Assembly (NCBI GenBank): GCA_943333275.1
Contig: CALQSQ010000003.1
Location: 30,761 to 94,760 of the forward strand
Length of the DNA: 64,000 nt
From: Akkermansia muciniphila
GTDB lineage: Bacteria; Verrucomicrobiota; Verrucomicrobiia; Verrucomicrobiales; V1-33
Reading direction: 5' to 3'
Shown: positions 47,279 through 57,000 of the stretch, in pieces
Layout: each line of letters starts with the position of its first letter
Position numbering within the stretch: the stretch's first letter is position 1
Notes under the pieces: generated by a model
Databases searched by the model: none
Told to the model about the DNA's origin: nothing
The model's input: only the letters and a program-made list of their open reading frames with translations
Made by a program: the position numbers and the translations under genes

Positions 47279-47819
47279 GGGAGCGGATGAACTGGGGGAG
47301 TTGTCGCACGAACGGACTGCAGCTAACGAGAAAGTGATGAAGCGTGGGGAGTTCGGGGGCATTTATGCCGGATTTTTGCCGCACCGACCATTCCAAAAAA
47401 AACACAGATTGGAGGGCAACGACAGCTCCCAGATGAAACGTGACGGCATTGACCGCACAAAGCGTGGCCAGATGTCCGGGCATTGATTCATCGGCCAGTG
47501 CGCGATTTAAATTTTTCCACAGGGCATCGGGAGCCGCAGGAGTCGCGTCCTCAGGAAACAGGGCGATCAATCCACCGGAAAAGGCCGCATCCAATCGCAC
47601 GATTCCCTTCACATCCCCGGATCGCGCGAGCGCCATGACCGACAACACATGCCCGGCCAATGCTTTTACCGCCAATGGGTTACACCAGTCCTCCCAGGCC
47701 AGATCGTCCGGACTTTGCCGGGGCAGTTCCCAGGATCCCTTGAGGCAAAGCCGGACCCCCCGCTCCGCCTCTCGAGTGTCCATGCCGTCTGTGATGTTCA
47801 TTTCCTGCCGTGATGCCAT
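47241..47819 (-). CDS. Hypothetical protein overlapping clpS
   Basis: 192 aa from the ATG at 47819 (MASRQEMNITDGMD); other in-frame starts at 47855, 47801 and 47783. The body is mainly helical (LAWEDWCNPLAVKALAGHVLSV; ALWKNLNRALADES), without TM or signal. Its 3' end overlaps the start of clpS by 38 bp, so it is probably co-translated with it. Divergent from the tRNA. I do not recognise the family. Confidence 0.6.
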   Translation of the reverse strand: MASRQEMNITDGMDTREAERGVRLCLKGSWELPRQSPDDLAWEDWCNPLAVKALAGHVLSVMALARSGDVKGIVRLDAAFSGGLIALFPEDATPAAPDALWKNLNRALADESMPGHLATLCAVNAVTFHLGAVVALQSVFFLEWSVRQKSGINAPELPTLHHFLVSCSPFVRQLPQFIRSHETAPLSRLSIR

Positions 47820-47892
47820 GAAGCCGAATTTACATTCATTTACGATCCATGCCAATTGCCAGTTGCAAGAATCGAAATTGCCACCACCCTAG

Positions 47893-47915
47893 CGCCCCGT
47901 TCGCGTGACGGGGCG
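47893..47915 (+). other. tRNA leader hairpin competing with acceptor stem
   Basis: An 8-bp perfect inverted repeat: CGCCCCGT (47893-47900) pairs with ACGGGGCG (47908-47915), loop of 7 nt. The right arm contains the tRNA-Pro 5' acceptor strand, and the left arm matches the sequence of the tRNA's 3' acceptor strand (47975-47981). In the unprocessed transcript this leader could hold the tRNA 5' end away from its normal partner. Real function unknown. Confidence 0.5.
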
Positions 47916-47982
47916 TAGCTCAGCCTGGTAGAGCGCCTGCTTTGGGAGCAGGAAGTCGTCAGTTCGAATCTGGCCGCCCCGA
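47909..47982 (+). tRNA. tRNA-Pro (anticodon UGG)
   Basis: 74-nt cloverleaf: acceptor CGGGGCG (47909-47915)/CGCCCCG (47975-47981), discriminator A at 47982; D stem GCTC/GAGC; anticodon stem CCTGC/GCAGG with loop TTTGGGA, anticodon TGG at positions 34-36; T stem GTCAG/CTGGC around TTCGAAT. No encoded CCA. A T-run follows. Confidence 0.96.
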
Positions 47983-48099
47983 TTTTTTCCGGGATCAGTA
48001 GGTCCGCGAAAAAGGGAATCCGCCGCTGGCGATGGCGCATTCCATCATGGACATCGCAGGGCGGATGGCGATGATTCGTTGTCTCCCTCCCCCTGCACT

Positions 48100-49596
48100 A
48101 TGCCGCTCCGTCTGGTCCCCCGCTCCTTGAAATACCGCCTGCTGCTGGCGTTTCTGCTGGGCATGATCGTGATCGAGGTGGCGGCGAGTTATCTGGCGTA
48201 TCGGCTGATGGAACGGCACACGTGGAATGAATTCGACCGGGTGCTGGAGGAGAAGGTGCAGTTTTACCGCAGCACGCTTTTTTACAATCATGAGGGCAAG
48301 GGGCTTTCGCGGATGGGAGAGGCGGACTGGGAGCGCATTTTCAAGGTGCCGGATCCCGATTATTTTGAAATTCGATTTCCCGCGCCTGATGCCCGCACCA
48401 TCAGCCGATCCAAGACACTCGCTCCGAAAGGCTCGGAGAAGGGAGAAATACTGCATCTGCGACCGGTGGGGATGGAATCCGAGTCGCTGGTGTTTGAGAA
48501 TGTGATGCTGCCTCCGGAACTGATGCTGCCGCAGGGTGGCCGGGGCCGTGCCGCTGGCAGCCTGGGAACCGTCAAACATTACCTGACGCGCGATCTGCAT
48601 GGAGAAAGCCGCACCGAACCCATCCACATCGTCGTCGCCCGCAGCACGATTTCCGTGGAGCGGGCGCTGGGGGAAGTGCGCTGGCGTCTCATCGTGGCGG
48701 CGTTTTTGGGAACGCTGGGGCTGCTGGGGGCGGCGTTTTTTATTATCCGGCGTAATGTGCGTTCCGCGAGCGAGCTTTCCTCGCAGATTGAAGTGATGCC
48801 GCTGGATGAACCCGGCCGGCGCTTTGAACTCCCCGGCGCTCCTTCTGAACTGGCAAAGGTGGTGGGCCGGCTCAATGCGCTGATGGATCGCGTCACGGTG
48901 GCCATCGAAAATGAACGGCAGTTTACCTCGAATGCGGCCCATGAGCTGCGCACGCCGCTTGCGGGCATGCGTTCCACCATCGAGGCCGCGCTCTCCCGGA
49001 CCCGCACCACGGAGGAGTACGAAACGACGCTTCTCAAGCTCAAGGACATGCAGTGGAAGCTCCAGCGCCTGACCGAAAACCTCCTGCTCCTGGCAAGACT
49101 GGACGCGGGCCAGAGCGAATTTGGCAATGAGGAAATTTTGCTGAAACAACTTATGAGACGCGCGTGGAAACCTCATTTCGATGCCGCGCTCGACAAAAAT
49201 CTGAACATCAGCTGGCAGGTGGAGGAACCGGAGTCGGCACAACTTCTGCCCGCCACCCTGCTGGATATCGTGGCGCGGAATTTATTTCAAAATGCCGTGG
49301 ATTATTCACCGGAGGGCGGGCGCATTGAGATTCACGGATGCATTGCCGAAGGTACCTGCAGCGTGCGCGTGGCCAATACCAACCCCGGATTGCAACCAGA
49401 GGAAGTGGCCCGCATGTTCCAGCGGTTCTGGCGGGCGGATCAGAGCGGCGATCCCAATCTGGCCAGCACCGGCATCGGCCTGGCGCTCTGCCAGCGCATT
49501 CTCGGCGCTCTCAAGGGCAGCATCACTGCGGAGATCACCGGGGATCAGTTGATTTGCATTCAGTGTCATTTCACGCTAACTCCGGGGGCGTCGTAA
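48100..49596 (+). CDS. Two-component sensor histidine kinase
   Basis: 498 aa from the ATG at 48100; a TTG at 48079 is less likely. TM1 about 18-36 and TM2 about 205-225 flank a periplasmic sensor domain (about 40-200). Then HAMP and the kinase core: phosphorylated His281 in NAAHELRTPLAGM, N-box NLFQNAVDYSPEGG, G-box ASTGIGLALC. It autophosphorylates and signals to a response regulator, but no response-regulator gene lies next to it in the window. It overlaps the convergent DedA-type gene by 21 bp at the 3' ends. Confidence 0.93.
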   Translation: MPLRLVPRSLKYRLLLAFLLGMIVIEVAASYLAYRLMERHTWNEFDRVLEEKVQFYRSTLFYNHEGKGLSRMGEADWERIFKVPDPDYFEIRFPAPDARTISRSKTLAPKGSEKGEILHLRPVGMESESLVFENVMLPPELMLPQGGRGRAAGSLGTVKHYLTRDLHGESRTEPIHIVVARSTISVERALGEVRWRLIVAAFLGTLGLLGAAFFIIRRNVRSASELSSQIEVMPLDEPGRRFELPGAPSELAKVVGRLNALMDRVTVAIENERQFTSNAAHELRTPLAGMRSTIEAALSRTRTTEEYETTLLKLKDMQWKLQRLTENLLLLARLDAGQSEFGNEEILLKQLMRRAWKPHFDAALDKNLNISWQVEEPESAQLLPATLLDIVARNLFQNAVDYSPEGGRIEIHGCIAEGTCSVRVANTNPGLQPEEVARMFQRFWRADQSGDPNLASTGIGLALCQRILGALKGSITAEITGDQLICIQCHFTLTPGAS

Positions 49597-50208
49597 CACC
49601 GCCGCGGCGGCTCCCCAGCAGACGATGGGCAGGGCGATACTCAGGCCCAGAGCCAGCCCGGGTTGGTCGTGGCCGCGCGAACCGATCCAGGCGAAGGTAA
49701 ACGCCATGGGCACACAACCGGAGGCCAGAGCGATCAGGAAATTTCTCAATGGCATCCTCGTGAGCCCGGCCATGCAGCACGCCACTTCCGGCAGAATCGG
49801 TGCCCAGCGCGTCAGTGCGATGATCCAGCCCCCCGCCTTGGCAAACAGCGTTTTGCCGCGGGACAGATCCTCCTCGCCGAGGATTTTTACAGCCGCCCGA
49901 TCCCCCAATTTGCGACACAACCCATACGCCAGACAGCCGGAGAGAAAGGCCCCTGCGGCACCGATGCTCCCTCCCAGCCAGGGGCCATACACCCAGCCCA
50001 ACGCAGCCATCACGGGCGTAGCGGGCACGGGCAGGAACAAATCTCCGACCAGCAATCCAATCGCCGCCAGCCACGCCCAGGGCCCAAGCCGTTGCAGCCA
50101 GTCCGTGGCGCCAGCCTGATCAAATGTTTGCATGAACCAGTCCCCCCAGATGAGAAAAGGAATCAGCACCGCCACCGCCATGGCTAAAAATAGTCCGAAG
50201 AGTCGCAT
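49576..50208 (-). CDS. DedA/VTT (TVP38/TMEM64) family membrane protein
   Basis: 210 aa, four to five TM segments. The VTT region is PVPATPVMAALGWVYGP, AGAFLSGCLAYGLCRKLGDR and the typical Arg/Pro motif ALTRWAPILPEVACCMAG, with a re-entrant loop. Family members act as lipid scramblases or proton-coupled transporters of lipid precursors (DedA) in the inner membrane. Convergent with the kinase gene. Confidence 0.88.
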   Translation of the reverse strand: MRLFGLFLAMAVAVLIPFLIWGDWFMQTFDQAGATDWLQRLGPWAWLAAIGLLVGDLFLPVPATPVMAALGWVYGPWLGGSIGAAGAFLSGCLAYGLCRKLGDRAAVKILGEEDLSRGKTLFAKAGGWIIALTRWAPILPEVACCMAGLTRMPLRNFLIALASGCVPMAFTFAWIGSRGHDQPGLALGLSIALPIVCWGAAAAVLRRPRS

Positions 50209-50311
50209 GAAAATTGAGGGGGAGCGAAATTGTCTCCGACACAGACGCGGACGCTAGCGGGCCACTCCACGCTTGTCAATTTCACCCGGATTCTGTAAGG
50301 AAACATTCACT

Positions 50312-51208
50312 ATGCAAACACGCCGCCTGTTCCTGAACACCTCCCTCGCCGCCTTCCTGACCGCACCCATCCTCAGCGGCGCGGAAAGCAAAGCCAAACT
50401 CAAGAAGGCCGTGAAGATCGGCATGATTGAAGGCAAGGATTTCGACGAGAGGTTCGCGCTCATCAAGAAGCTGGGATACGACGGCGTGGAAATGGACAGC
50501 CCCGGCTGCAATGAAGCCCAGCGGGCCGAAGCCAAGGCTGCGGCTGAAAAGCACGGCATCACCATTCACGGTGTGGTCATTTCCTCGCACTGGGGCACGC
50601 GGCATTCCGATCCCAAACCCGAAGTCCGCGCCGCCGCGATGAAGGACCTCATCGGCGCGCTCGACGATGCCAAGTTCTGGGGCGCCACCACCGTGCTTCT
50701 GGTGCCAGGCGTGGTCAAAGATCCCAAGGAGGAAAATTTCGACCAAGTCTGGGAGCGCTCGACCGCTGCCGTCAAGGAAGCCCTGCCCCATGCAGAAAAG
50801 GTCGGGGTCAAAATCGCCATCGAAGTCGTCTGGAATAATTTCCTGACCTCACCGGAGATGTTGATCAAATACGTCGATCAATTCAACAGCCCATGGGTCG
50901 GCGCTTATTTCGACTGCTCCAACATGATCAAATACGGCGTGCCCTCCGCCACCTGGATCCGCCAGTTGGGCAAACGCATGCTGAAATTCGATTTCAAAGG
51001 CTACAGCAAAGCGAAGGCCAAGGCTGCTGGAAATGATGGCGCGGGCTTCGGTGTCGAAATCGGCGAAGGTGATGAAGACTGGCCGGAAATCCTGAAAGCC
51101 CTGGCTGAAGTGGGCTACAACGGCTGGGCCACCTCTGAAGTCGGCGGCGGCGGAGAAGCCCACCTCAAGGGTGTGGCCGATCGCATGAACAAGGTGCTGG
51201 GATTGTAG
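50312..51208 (+). CDS. Exported sugar phosphate isomerase/epimerase-type TIM barrel
   Basis: 298 aa from the ATG at 50312, with AGGAAA 9-14 bp upstream. An R-R signal (TRRLFLNTSLAAFLTAP) suggests Tat export. TIM barrel of AP endonuclease family 2: KKLGYDGVEMDSPG, HGVVISSHWG, VLLVPGVVKDP, IAIEVVWNNF, GAYFDCSNMIKYG, LKFDFKGYS and GFGVEIGEGDEDW. Glu and Asp positions fit the family metal site. Many Verrucomicrobia carry several such exported barrels. Confidence 0.88.
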   Translation: MQTRRLFLNTSLAAFLTAPILSGAESKAKLKKAVKIGMIEGKDFDERFALIKKLGYDGVEMDSPGCNEAQRAEAKAAAEKHGITIHGVVISSHWGTRHSDPKPEVRAAAMKDLIGALDDAKFWGATTVLLVPGVVKDPKEENFDQVWERSTAAVKEALPHAEKVGVKIAIEVVWNNFLTSPEMLIKYVDQFNSPWVGAYFDCSNMIKYGVPSATWIRQLGKRMLKFDFKGYSKAKAKAAGNDGAGFGVEIGEGDEDWPEILKALAEVGYNGWATSEVGGGGEAHLKGVADRMNKVLGL

Positions 51209-51296
51209 ATAAACGCACGCCTGTGGGGTCGGCATCTCCCCACTCCCGCAAAAAAGAAGCAGACACTCCACGTCCGCCAAAGTAGGGTGGTCCCTC

Positions 51297-52826
51297 ATGC
51301 GGGGTTCCCTTTCATTTTGGTTGCGGCGCGGACTCATGGGTCTCAGCGCCCTCGCGGTCGGCTATGCCTCCGGCAATCGTCCTTCGGACGCTCCACGCCC
51401 CGAAGTAAATCCCGCACCTTCTTCGCTAACTACGAATGCCCCTCCGAAGCTCAAAGCGTCGACACGTCCTATTCCCGATCCTCAGGAAATTTATCTCCTT
51501 CCCTTCAACGCCGTCACCGCGGCGCGCTGGCGCCAATGGCTGCGCGATGCTCCGCTCCCAGATCTGGAATCAGCCATCACCGCCGCTTGCGCGCAATCTC
51601 CCGATTGGATCGAACCCTCGCTCGAGGCCTGGGCGGAACGCGATGACCTCGCCGCTCGCAACTGGATGCTCGCCAATGCCCCAGGCAGGACCACGGCCCT
51701 CCTCGCCTGGCTGCATGGAATCACTCTGATCGCTCCCGAAAAAGCACGCGCCTGGTTCGATGAATCTGCGGAGACGGATTGCAAGACGATGAATGCCCAA
51801 ATGACTGAAATTCGTCAAGGCATCCTGCGAACATGGGCGGGCGTTGATCCGGAACGGGCTCTGGCGGCTTGGAAACTATGGGAAGGACCAACACGGGATT
51901 CGGATCCCAAGAATCGTTCCCAGTTCATCCCGCAGGAAATTTATGAGGGCCTTGCCGGCCTGCCGGAATCCCAGGTTCTGGACTTTCTTGCCAAACATCC
52001 CGAACCCTTTGACTCCGTCTCAGGCTTGGAAACGCTGATCGCCTCCCATCCCGATCGCTGGCTGCCGCTGGCCTGCCTCCCAGACGCCTCGCCGTCCCTG
52101 AAAAATGCCGCGAACTCCTACGCCAAGGCCAACCCGCGCTGGACGATGGAACATCTGGAGGATCTCGATCCATCGGCACGCGAACCCATGACCACCACTG
52201 TGCTCGGCAACGCGCACGATCTCATCTTCAGCGGCATCAGACCAACCCTGGCCGGAAAGCCTCTCACGTCCTGGCTCGAGGGACTCACCCCTGAAAACCG
52301 CGCCAGCGTCATCGGCGGGGTTGCCGGCGTGGAACTCATGCATGATTCCAACAAGGCGCTGGCCTTGATGCAGGGAAACAACCGGTCCGGGCAGGCTAAG
52401 GAATTCTATGAATCAGCCGCTTTGTTTGGGGCGATCGAACCAAGACTGATGGAACAGCAAATCATGAATGCAGAAGGCTCGCCGGAGGAAGTCACGCGCC
52501 TGCGCCTGGCTTTTGCCGCGGGAGTTCAGGGAGTTTTCAGCAGTCCTCACGATGCGATGTGCCGCGCCATTTCCTTTCAAGACGAGGGATTGCGCCATAC
52601 GGCCATTGCCCTGACGCTGGTCAACCAAACCGATCCGGATGTCCGCCAAGCGACGTTCGATTGGCTGGATGGGATGCCGGCCGGAACGGTGAACAAGGCG
52701 CAACTGCAGGATTCGTTGCAACAACTCCAAAGTAACCCGGAACGATGGGCCGCGCTTGAGAACAACAAGCCGATCCCTGCCGGCCAGTTCACCGCAGTTG
52801 ACGCTCTGATCAAAACCCTGCCGTGA
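51297..52826 (+). CDS. Membrane-anchored helical-repeat protein A
   Basis: 509 aa with an N-terminal anchor or signal (about 6-25). The rest is alpha-helical with short repeats like W-A-x-x-D-P-E-x-A-L-A-x-W (LRTWAGVDPERALAAWKLW) and PESQVLDFLAKHP. Such repeats are frequent in Verrucomicrobia but have no known function. It is coupled to the next gene by a GTGA overlap at 52823-52826, and the pair is followed by the DUF1592 gene. Confidence 0.75.
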   Translation: MRGSLSFWLRRGLMGLSALAVGYASGNRPSDAPRPEVNPAPSSLTTNAPPKLKASTRPIPDPQEIYLLPFNAVTAARWRQWLRDAPLPDLESAITAACAQSPDWIEPSLEAWAERDDLAARNWMLANAPGRTTALLAWLHGITLIAPEKARAWFDESAETDCKTMNAQMTEIRQGILRTWAGVDPERALAAWKLWEGPTRDSDPKNRSQFIPQEIYEGLAGLPESQVLDFLAKHPEPFDSVSGLETLIASHPDRWLPLACLPDASPSLKNAANSYAKANPRWTMEHLEDLDPSAREPMTTTVLGNAHDLIFSGIRPTLAGKPLTSWLEGLTPENRASVIGGVAGVELMHDSNKALALMQGNNRSGQAKEFYESAALFGAIEPRLMEQQIMNAEGSPEEVTRLRLAFAAGVQGVFSSPHDAMCRAISFQDEGLRHTAIALTLVNQTDPDVRQATFDWLDGMPAGTVNKAQLQDSLQQLQSNPERWAALENNKPIPAGQFTAVDALIKTLP

Positions 52827-53950
52827 AATATTTTCTCAATCTGCTCGGACTCGCCGCTCTCGTCCTCCTTGGCTACGGTCTGGGTCGCTGGCGTCAGTCT
52901 GTGCAGACTCCTTCGATTCCACCGCAAATTTCCAACCCGGAAAAGACCGCAAAATCCGACACCGCGACACGCGGCCAGGGCACGAACGCGGACGCAAGGC
53001 TCACCACCGCCGCCGAAACCCCGTTCGATGACATCCCCGCAGCCCTGCGCAACCTCGGCGCTTATGCACCGCTCGAACTGCTGCAGACGCTTTTCCAACG
53101 CTGGGCGGAGAAGGATCCCGCAGCTGCCTGTGCGTTTTTCAAGGAGTTTGGAATTCCGGATCGAAATGCAAAAGAGTTGGGAAAAATTCTGATGGAAGCA
53201 TGGACGAAACTTGATCCCTCCTCGGCTGCCGCCTTTGCTCTGCAGGAAGTCGATTCGCCCGAAACCATCTTCGACCTGGGGCAGTTGGAACAAGCCCTCG
53301 CCGCGCATGATCCTGCCAATGCCTTTCAACTCGGACTCACGCGACTCATCGGCCTGGAACATGTCTTTGCCGCTTGGGCGAAAAAAGATTTTGCCGCCGC
53401 CTCCGCCGCCCTCACGCAGATTCCTCCCGGGGCGCGCCAGGAGCAGGCGGCCCATGCGCTGCTGGATCAAGCCATGGAGACGGACCCCGCTGCCGCTCTG
53501 GCCTGGTTTCGTGAACAGCCGGATTCTGTTCGCGCCTCTGTCGGCATGTTCAAACTTTTGGATAAATACAAGGAGGCTCCGCCGCAGATTTATTTCACGA
53601 TGCTCGGGGAACAACTGCTCAATTTCGGCCACACCGATGACACCTCAACGGCACTCCGGGCCGCCCGCAAGCCTGATCCCGACGGCAAGGCCCTGCTCAA
53701 GCTTAACAACAGCATCGAAGGTCATCTCGGTGAACGCCTGAGCCAATGGGCCGGGAGCGACTCTCAGGGAGCGCTCACCTGGGCCCAACAATTTCCCGAT
53801 CCCACGCTGCGCCCGGTTCTCATCGGCCAATGGGCGCAATCCATGCTCAAGCAAGGCAAAACAGATGCCGCCCAATCGGCCCTGCAGGATCTTCCCGCTC
53901 CCCTCCAGGCAGAAATCCTGCGCAAATCGACTGAATCACCCCCCAAATGA
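52823..53950 (+). CDS. Membrane-anchored helical-repeat protein B
   Basis: 375 aa, GTG start overlapping the stop of the preceding gene. N-terminal TM (about 3-20, YFLNLLGLAALVLLGYGLG), a low-complexity linker, then helical repeats with WAEKDPAAACAFFKEF, WAKKDFAAASAAL, TDPAAALAWFREQPD and WAGSDSQGALTWAQQF. These W-A-x-x-D-x-x-x-A repeats match those of gene A, so the two are probably paralogues making a complex. Confidence 0.75.
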   Translation: MKYFLNLLGLAALVLLGYGLGRWRQSVQTPSIPPQISNPEKTAKSDTATRGQGTNADARLTTAAETPFDDIPAALRNLGAYAPLELLQTLFQRWAEKDPAAACAFFKEFGIPDRNAKELGKILMEAWTKLDPSSAAAFALQEVDSPETIFDLGQLEQALAAHDPANAFQLGLTRLIGLEHVFAAWAKKDFAAASAALTQIPPGARQEQAAHALLDQAMETDPAAALAWFREQPDSVRASVGMFKLLDKYKEAPPQIYFTMLGEQLLNFGHTDDTSTALRAARKPDPDGKALLKLNNSIEGHLGERLSQWAGSDSQGALTWAQQFPDPTLRPVLIGQWAQSMLKQGKTDAAQSALQDLPAPLQAEILRKSTESPPK

Positions 53951-54027
53951 CCGCGGCGTATCCGGACTAGCTACAATGCGGAGGGCTTCCGGTTTGCCTC
54001 TGCAGGGCCGTGTTCGACGTTCCATCC

Positions 54028-57000
54028 ATGATTTGTGTCCGTTCCTCCCTCCGCCTGGCTTTTCTGCTCGGCGTTCCAGTCCTGATTGCCTCGACGCCCC
54101 ACGCTGGTGCCGCCATTGATTTCAACTCCACCATCCGCCCGATGCTTCAGGAACATTGCCTGAAATGCCATTCCACGGAAAAGCAGAAAGGGGACCTCGA
54201 TATGGAGCAGGCGCTTTCAGAATCTGCGCTTCGAAAATTTCCCAAAATCTGGCAGGGCGTGCTGGAGCAGGTATCCACCCGGGAAATGCCGCCCAAGGAG
54301 AAGCCTCAACCCACCGAGGAACAGCGCGCGCAATTGCTGCAATGGACACAGGAGACATTGGAATCTTTGGGACGCGAAAATGCCGGCGACCCCGGGCCCG
54401 TTGTCCTGCGCAGGCTTTCCAACGCGGAGTATACCTACACAATCCGCGACCTCACCGGCTTGCCAGAGCTTGATCCGGCGAAGGAATTCCCTGTTGATGG
54501 GGCGGCCGGAGAGGGTTTCAGCAACACGGGGCAGGCTCTGGTCATGTCCCCCACCCTGCTGACGAAGTATCTTGATGCGGCCAAGGAAATTACCAGTCAT
54601 GCAGTTTTCCTGCCGGACGGGTTGCGCTTCTCCAGCAGCACAACACGGCGCGACTGGACGGAGGAAATCCTCGCGGAAATTCGCAAATTCTACGGCCAGT
54701 TCACGGCCGAGGGCGGCTCGGAAACCGTGACGCAGCAGGGGATCGCGCTGGACAAAAACAAGGGGGGGGCGCTGCCCTTGGGCGGCTATTTCACCGCCTC
54801 ATTGCAGGTCAGGGATGGAATAAAATCCGTGGAGGCGGCGGCGAAGGACCGTGGATTGATCGCAAAATATTTGCACTCCCTTGTCGATCTCATGCAAAGC
54901 GACAAGCCCTCGCCGCTGCTCGATGGCATCCGGAAGCGGTGGAAGACGGCCAGTGAGGCTGAAGTGCCGTCGCTCGTGGCAGAGATCGAGGCATGGCAGA
55001 AAACCTTGTGGAAATTCAGCAGCGTGGGCCACATCGGCAAGGTCGGCGGTCCGAAGGCCTGGATGGAGCCGGTGACCCCCCTCGTGAACCAGCAGGAGAT
55101 CAAATTGAAGCTCGATGCCCCACCGGCCGGTGGGGATCTCGTCTTCTATCTCGCCGCCGGGGACGCTGGCGATGGAAACAACGGTGATTTCGTGCTCTGG
55201 CAGCAGCCGAAATTAAGCATTCCCGGCCGCCCGGCGGTCCTCCTGCGCGATGCACGAAATTTCATCAGCACGATCACGGAACGCCGGAAAACCTATTTCC
55301 AAGCCACCGCCCGCGTGCTTGCCGCCGCCCAGGAAGCCGCTGCTGCCAAGGGTGAGGTGGATCAGGCCGCGCTGGCCACCAAGCACGGCGTGGATGCAGA
55401 ATCCCTGCAGAAATGGTTCAGCTTTCTGGGCATCGGACCCGGCGGTGAGATCAAGCTGGACCATTTGACAACGCCTCATGAGAAATCGGGCGAGTATGAT
55501 TTTGTAAAAGGCTGGAGCACTGGAGACCTGCCCAACCTGATGGCCAATTCCTCGGACCAGATGGTGAAGATACCGGGCGACATGAAGGGGCATGGCGTCG
55601 TCGTGCACCCCACTCCCCAACTTGCGGTCGCCGTTGGCTGGCAAAGCCCCGTGCGGACCTCCCTGCGCGTGGAAGGCGTAGTGACGGATGCGCATACCTC
55701 ATGCGGAAACGGGGTGACTTGGGCGGTGGAACTCCGCCATGGCAGCACGCGGCGACGACTGGCGGAAGGCGTCACGGATGGCGGCAAGCCCTCTCCTTTC
55801 GGTCCCGTTCAAAATGTGTCCGTGCAACCGGGCGACCTCATTTCCTTAATCATCGGCCCGCGCGATGGCGACCACACCTGCGACCTCACTGATTTGGAAC
55901 TCAAGCTGACTTCCGACGGTGACAAGCCCCAGGAATGGTCGCTCACCGGGGATGTTTCCAGCAACATTCTCGCAGGAAATCCGCACGCCGACAAAGCCGG
56001 GCATGAGGGCGTCTGGCACTTTTATTCCGAACCCGTTTCCGGCGCGCCAACCGGATCTGTGATCCCCGCCGATTCCGTCCTTGCGCGCTGGAAAGCCGCA
56101 CCGGAGGACGGAAAAAAACAACTCGCCGAGGCCGTCCAACAATTGCTCACGTCACCCGCGCCTCCCTCCGGCACTCCGGATGCCGCGCTCTTTGCACAAC
56201 TCACCTCCATCACCGGGCCGCTCTTTTCAGGACTGGCCGCCGGTCCGGCTCCTGCGGAAAATCTGGTCCCTTCCAAATGGGGCATTGATCCCAAAGTCTT
56301 TGGAAGCCATCCCAATGGCAGCAAAATCGACGATGCCAGCCTCTGTGTGCAGGCCCCGGCGGTCATGGAAGTCAGGTTGCCCGCCGACATTTTCGCTGGT
56401 GCCGAACTGACAACCACCGGTGCCCTCGATGCCGCCACCGGTGGGGATGGTAGCGTGCAGTTGCAAATATCAACCACTAAACCATCCACGGCCCCCAGCC
56501 TGAAACCCAGCGACGCAAAATTGTCCAAGGCTGACGGCGCGTGGACCACGAGCAACTCGACCGTCACCTTTGGAACCCCCATCGTAACGAGGGATGACAG
56601 CGCCGCGCGCAAACGCCTGGAGGCGGGATTTGATGAATTTCGCCAAATGTTTCCCGCTGCCCTCTGCTATACAAAAATCGTCCCCGTCGACGAGGTGGTC
56701 ACGCTCACACTCTTCCATCGTGAGGACGAACCTCTCATGCGCTTGATGCTCGACGATGCACAAAAGGCGCAACTGGACCGCCTCTGGCGGGAGCAGCGCT
56801 TCATCAGCCAGGATGCCCTGACACTCGTGGATGCCTTTGAACAGATCTGGCAATACTCGTCGCAAGATGGTCCCAATGCGCCAAATGGTGATGAGCGGCT
56901 TAAGCCGCTCGGAGTCACCATCAAGGACAACGCGGCAAAATTTAAACAAATGCTGCTGGATACGGAACCCCGCCATCTGGAGGCCGTGCTTGAATTTGCC

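Noticed and set aside
47995..49242. 415-codon minus-strand ORF
   Set aside because: It is antisense to the histidine kinase, whose H, N and G boxes are intact.
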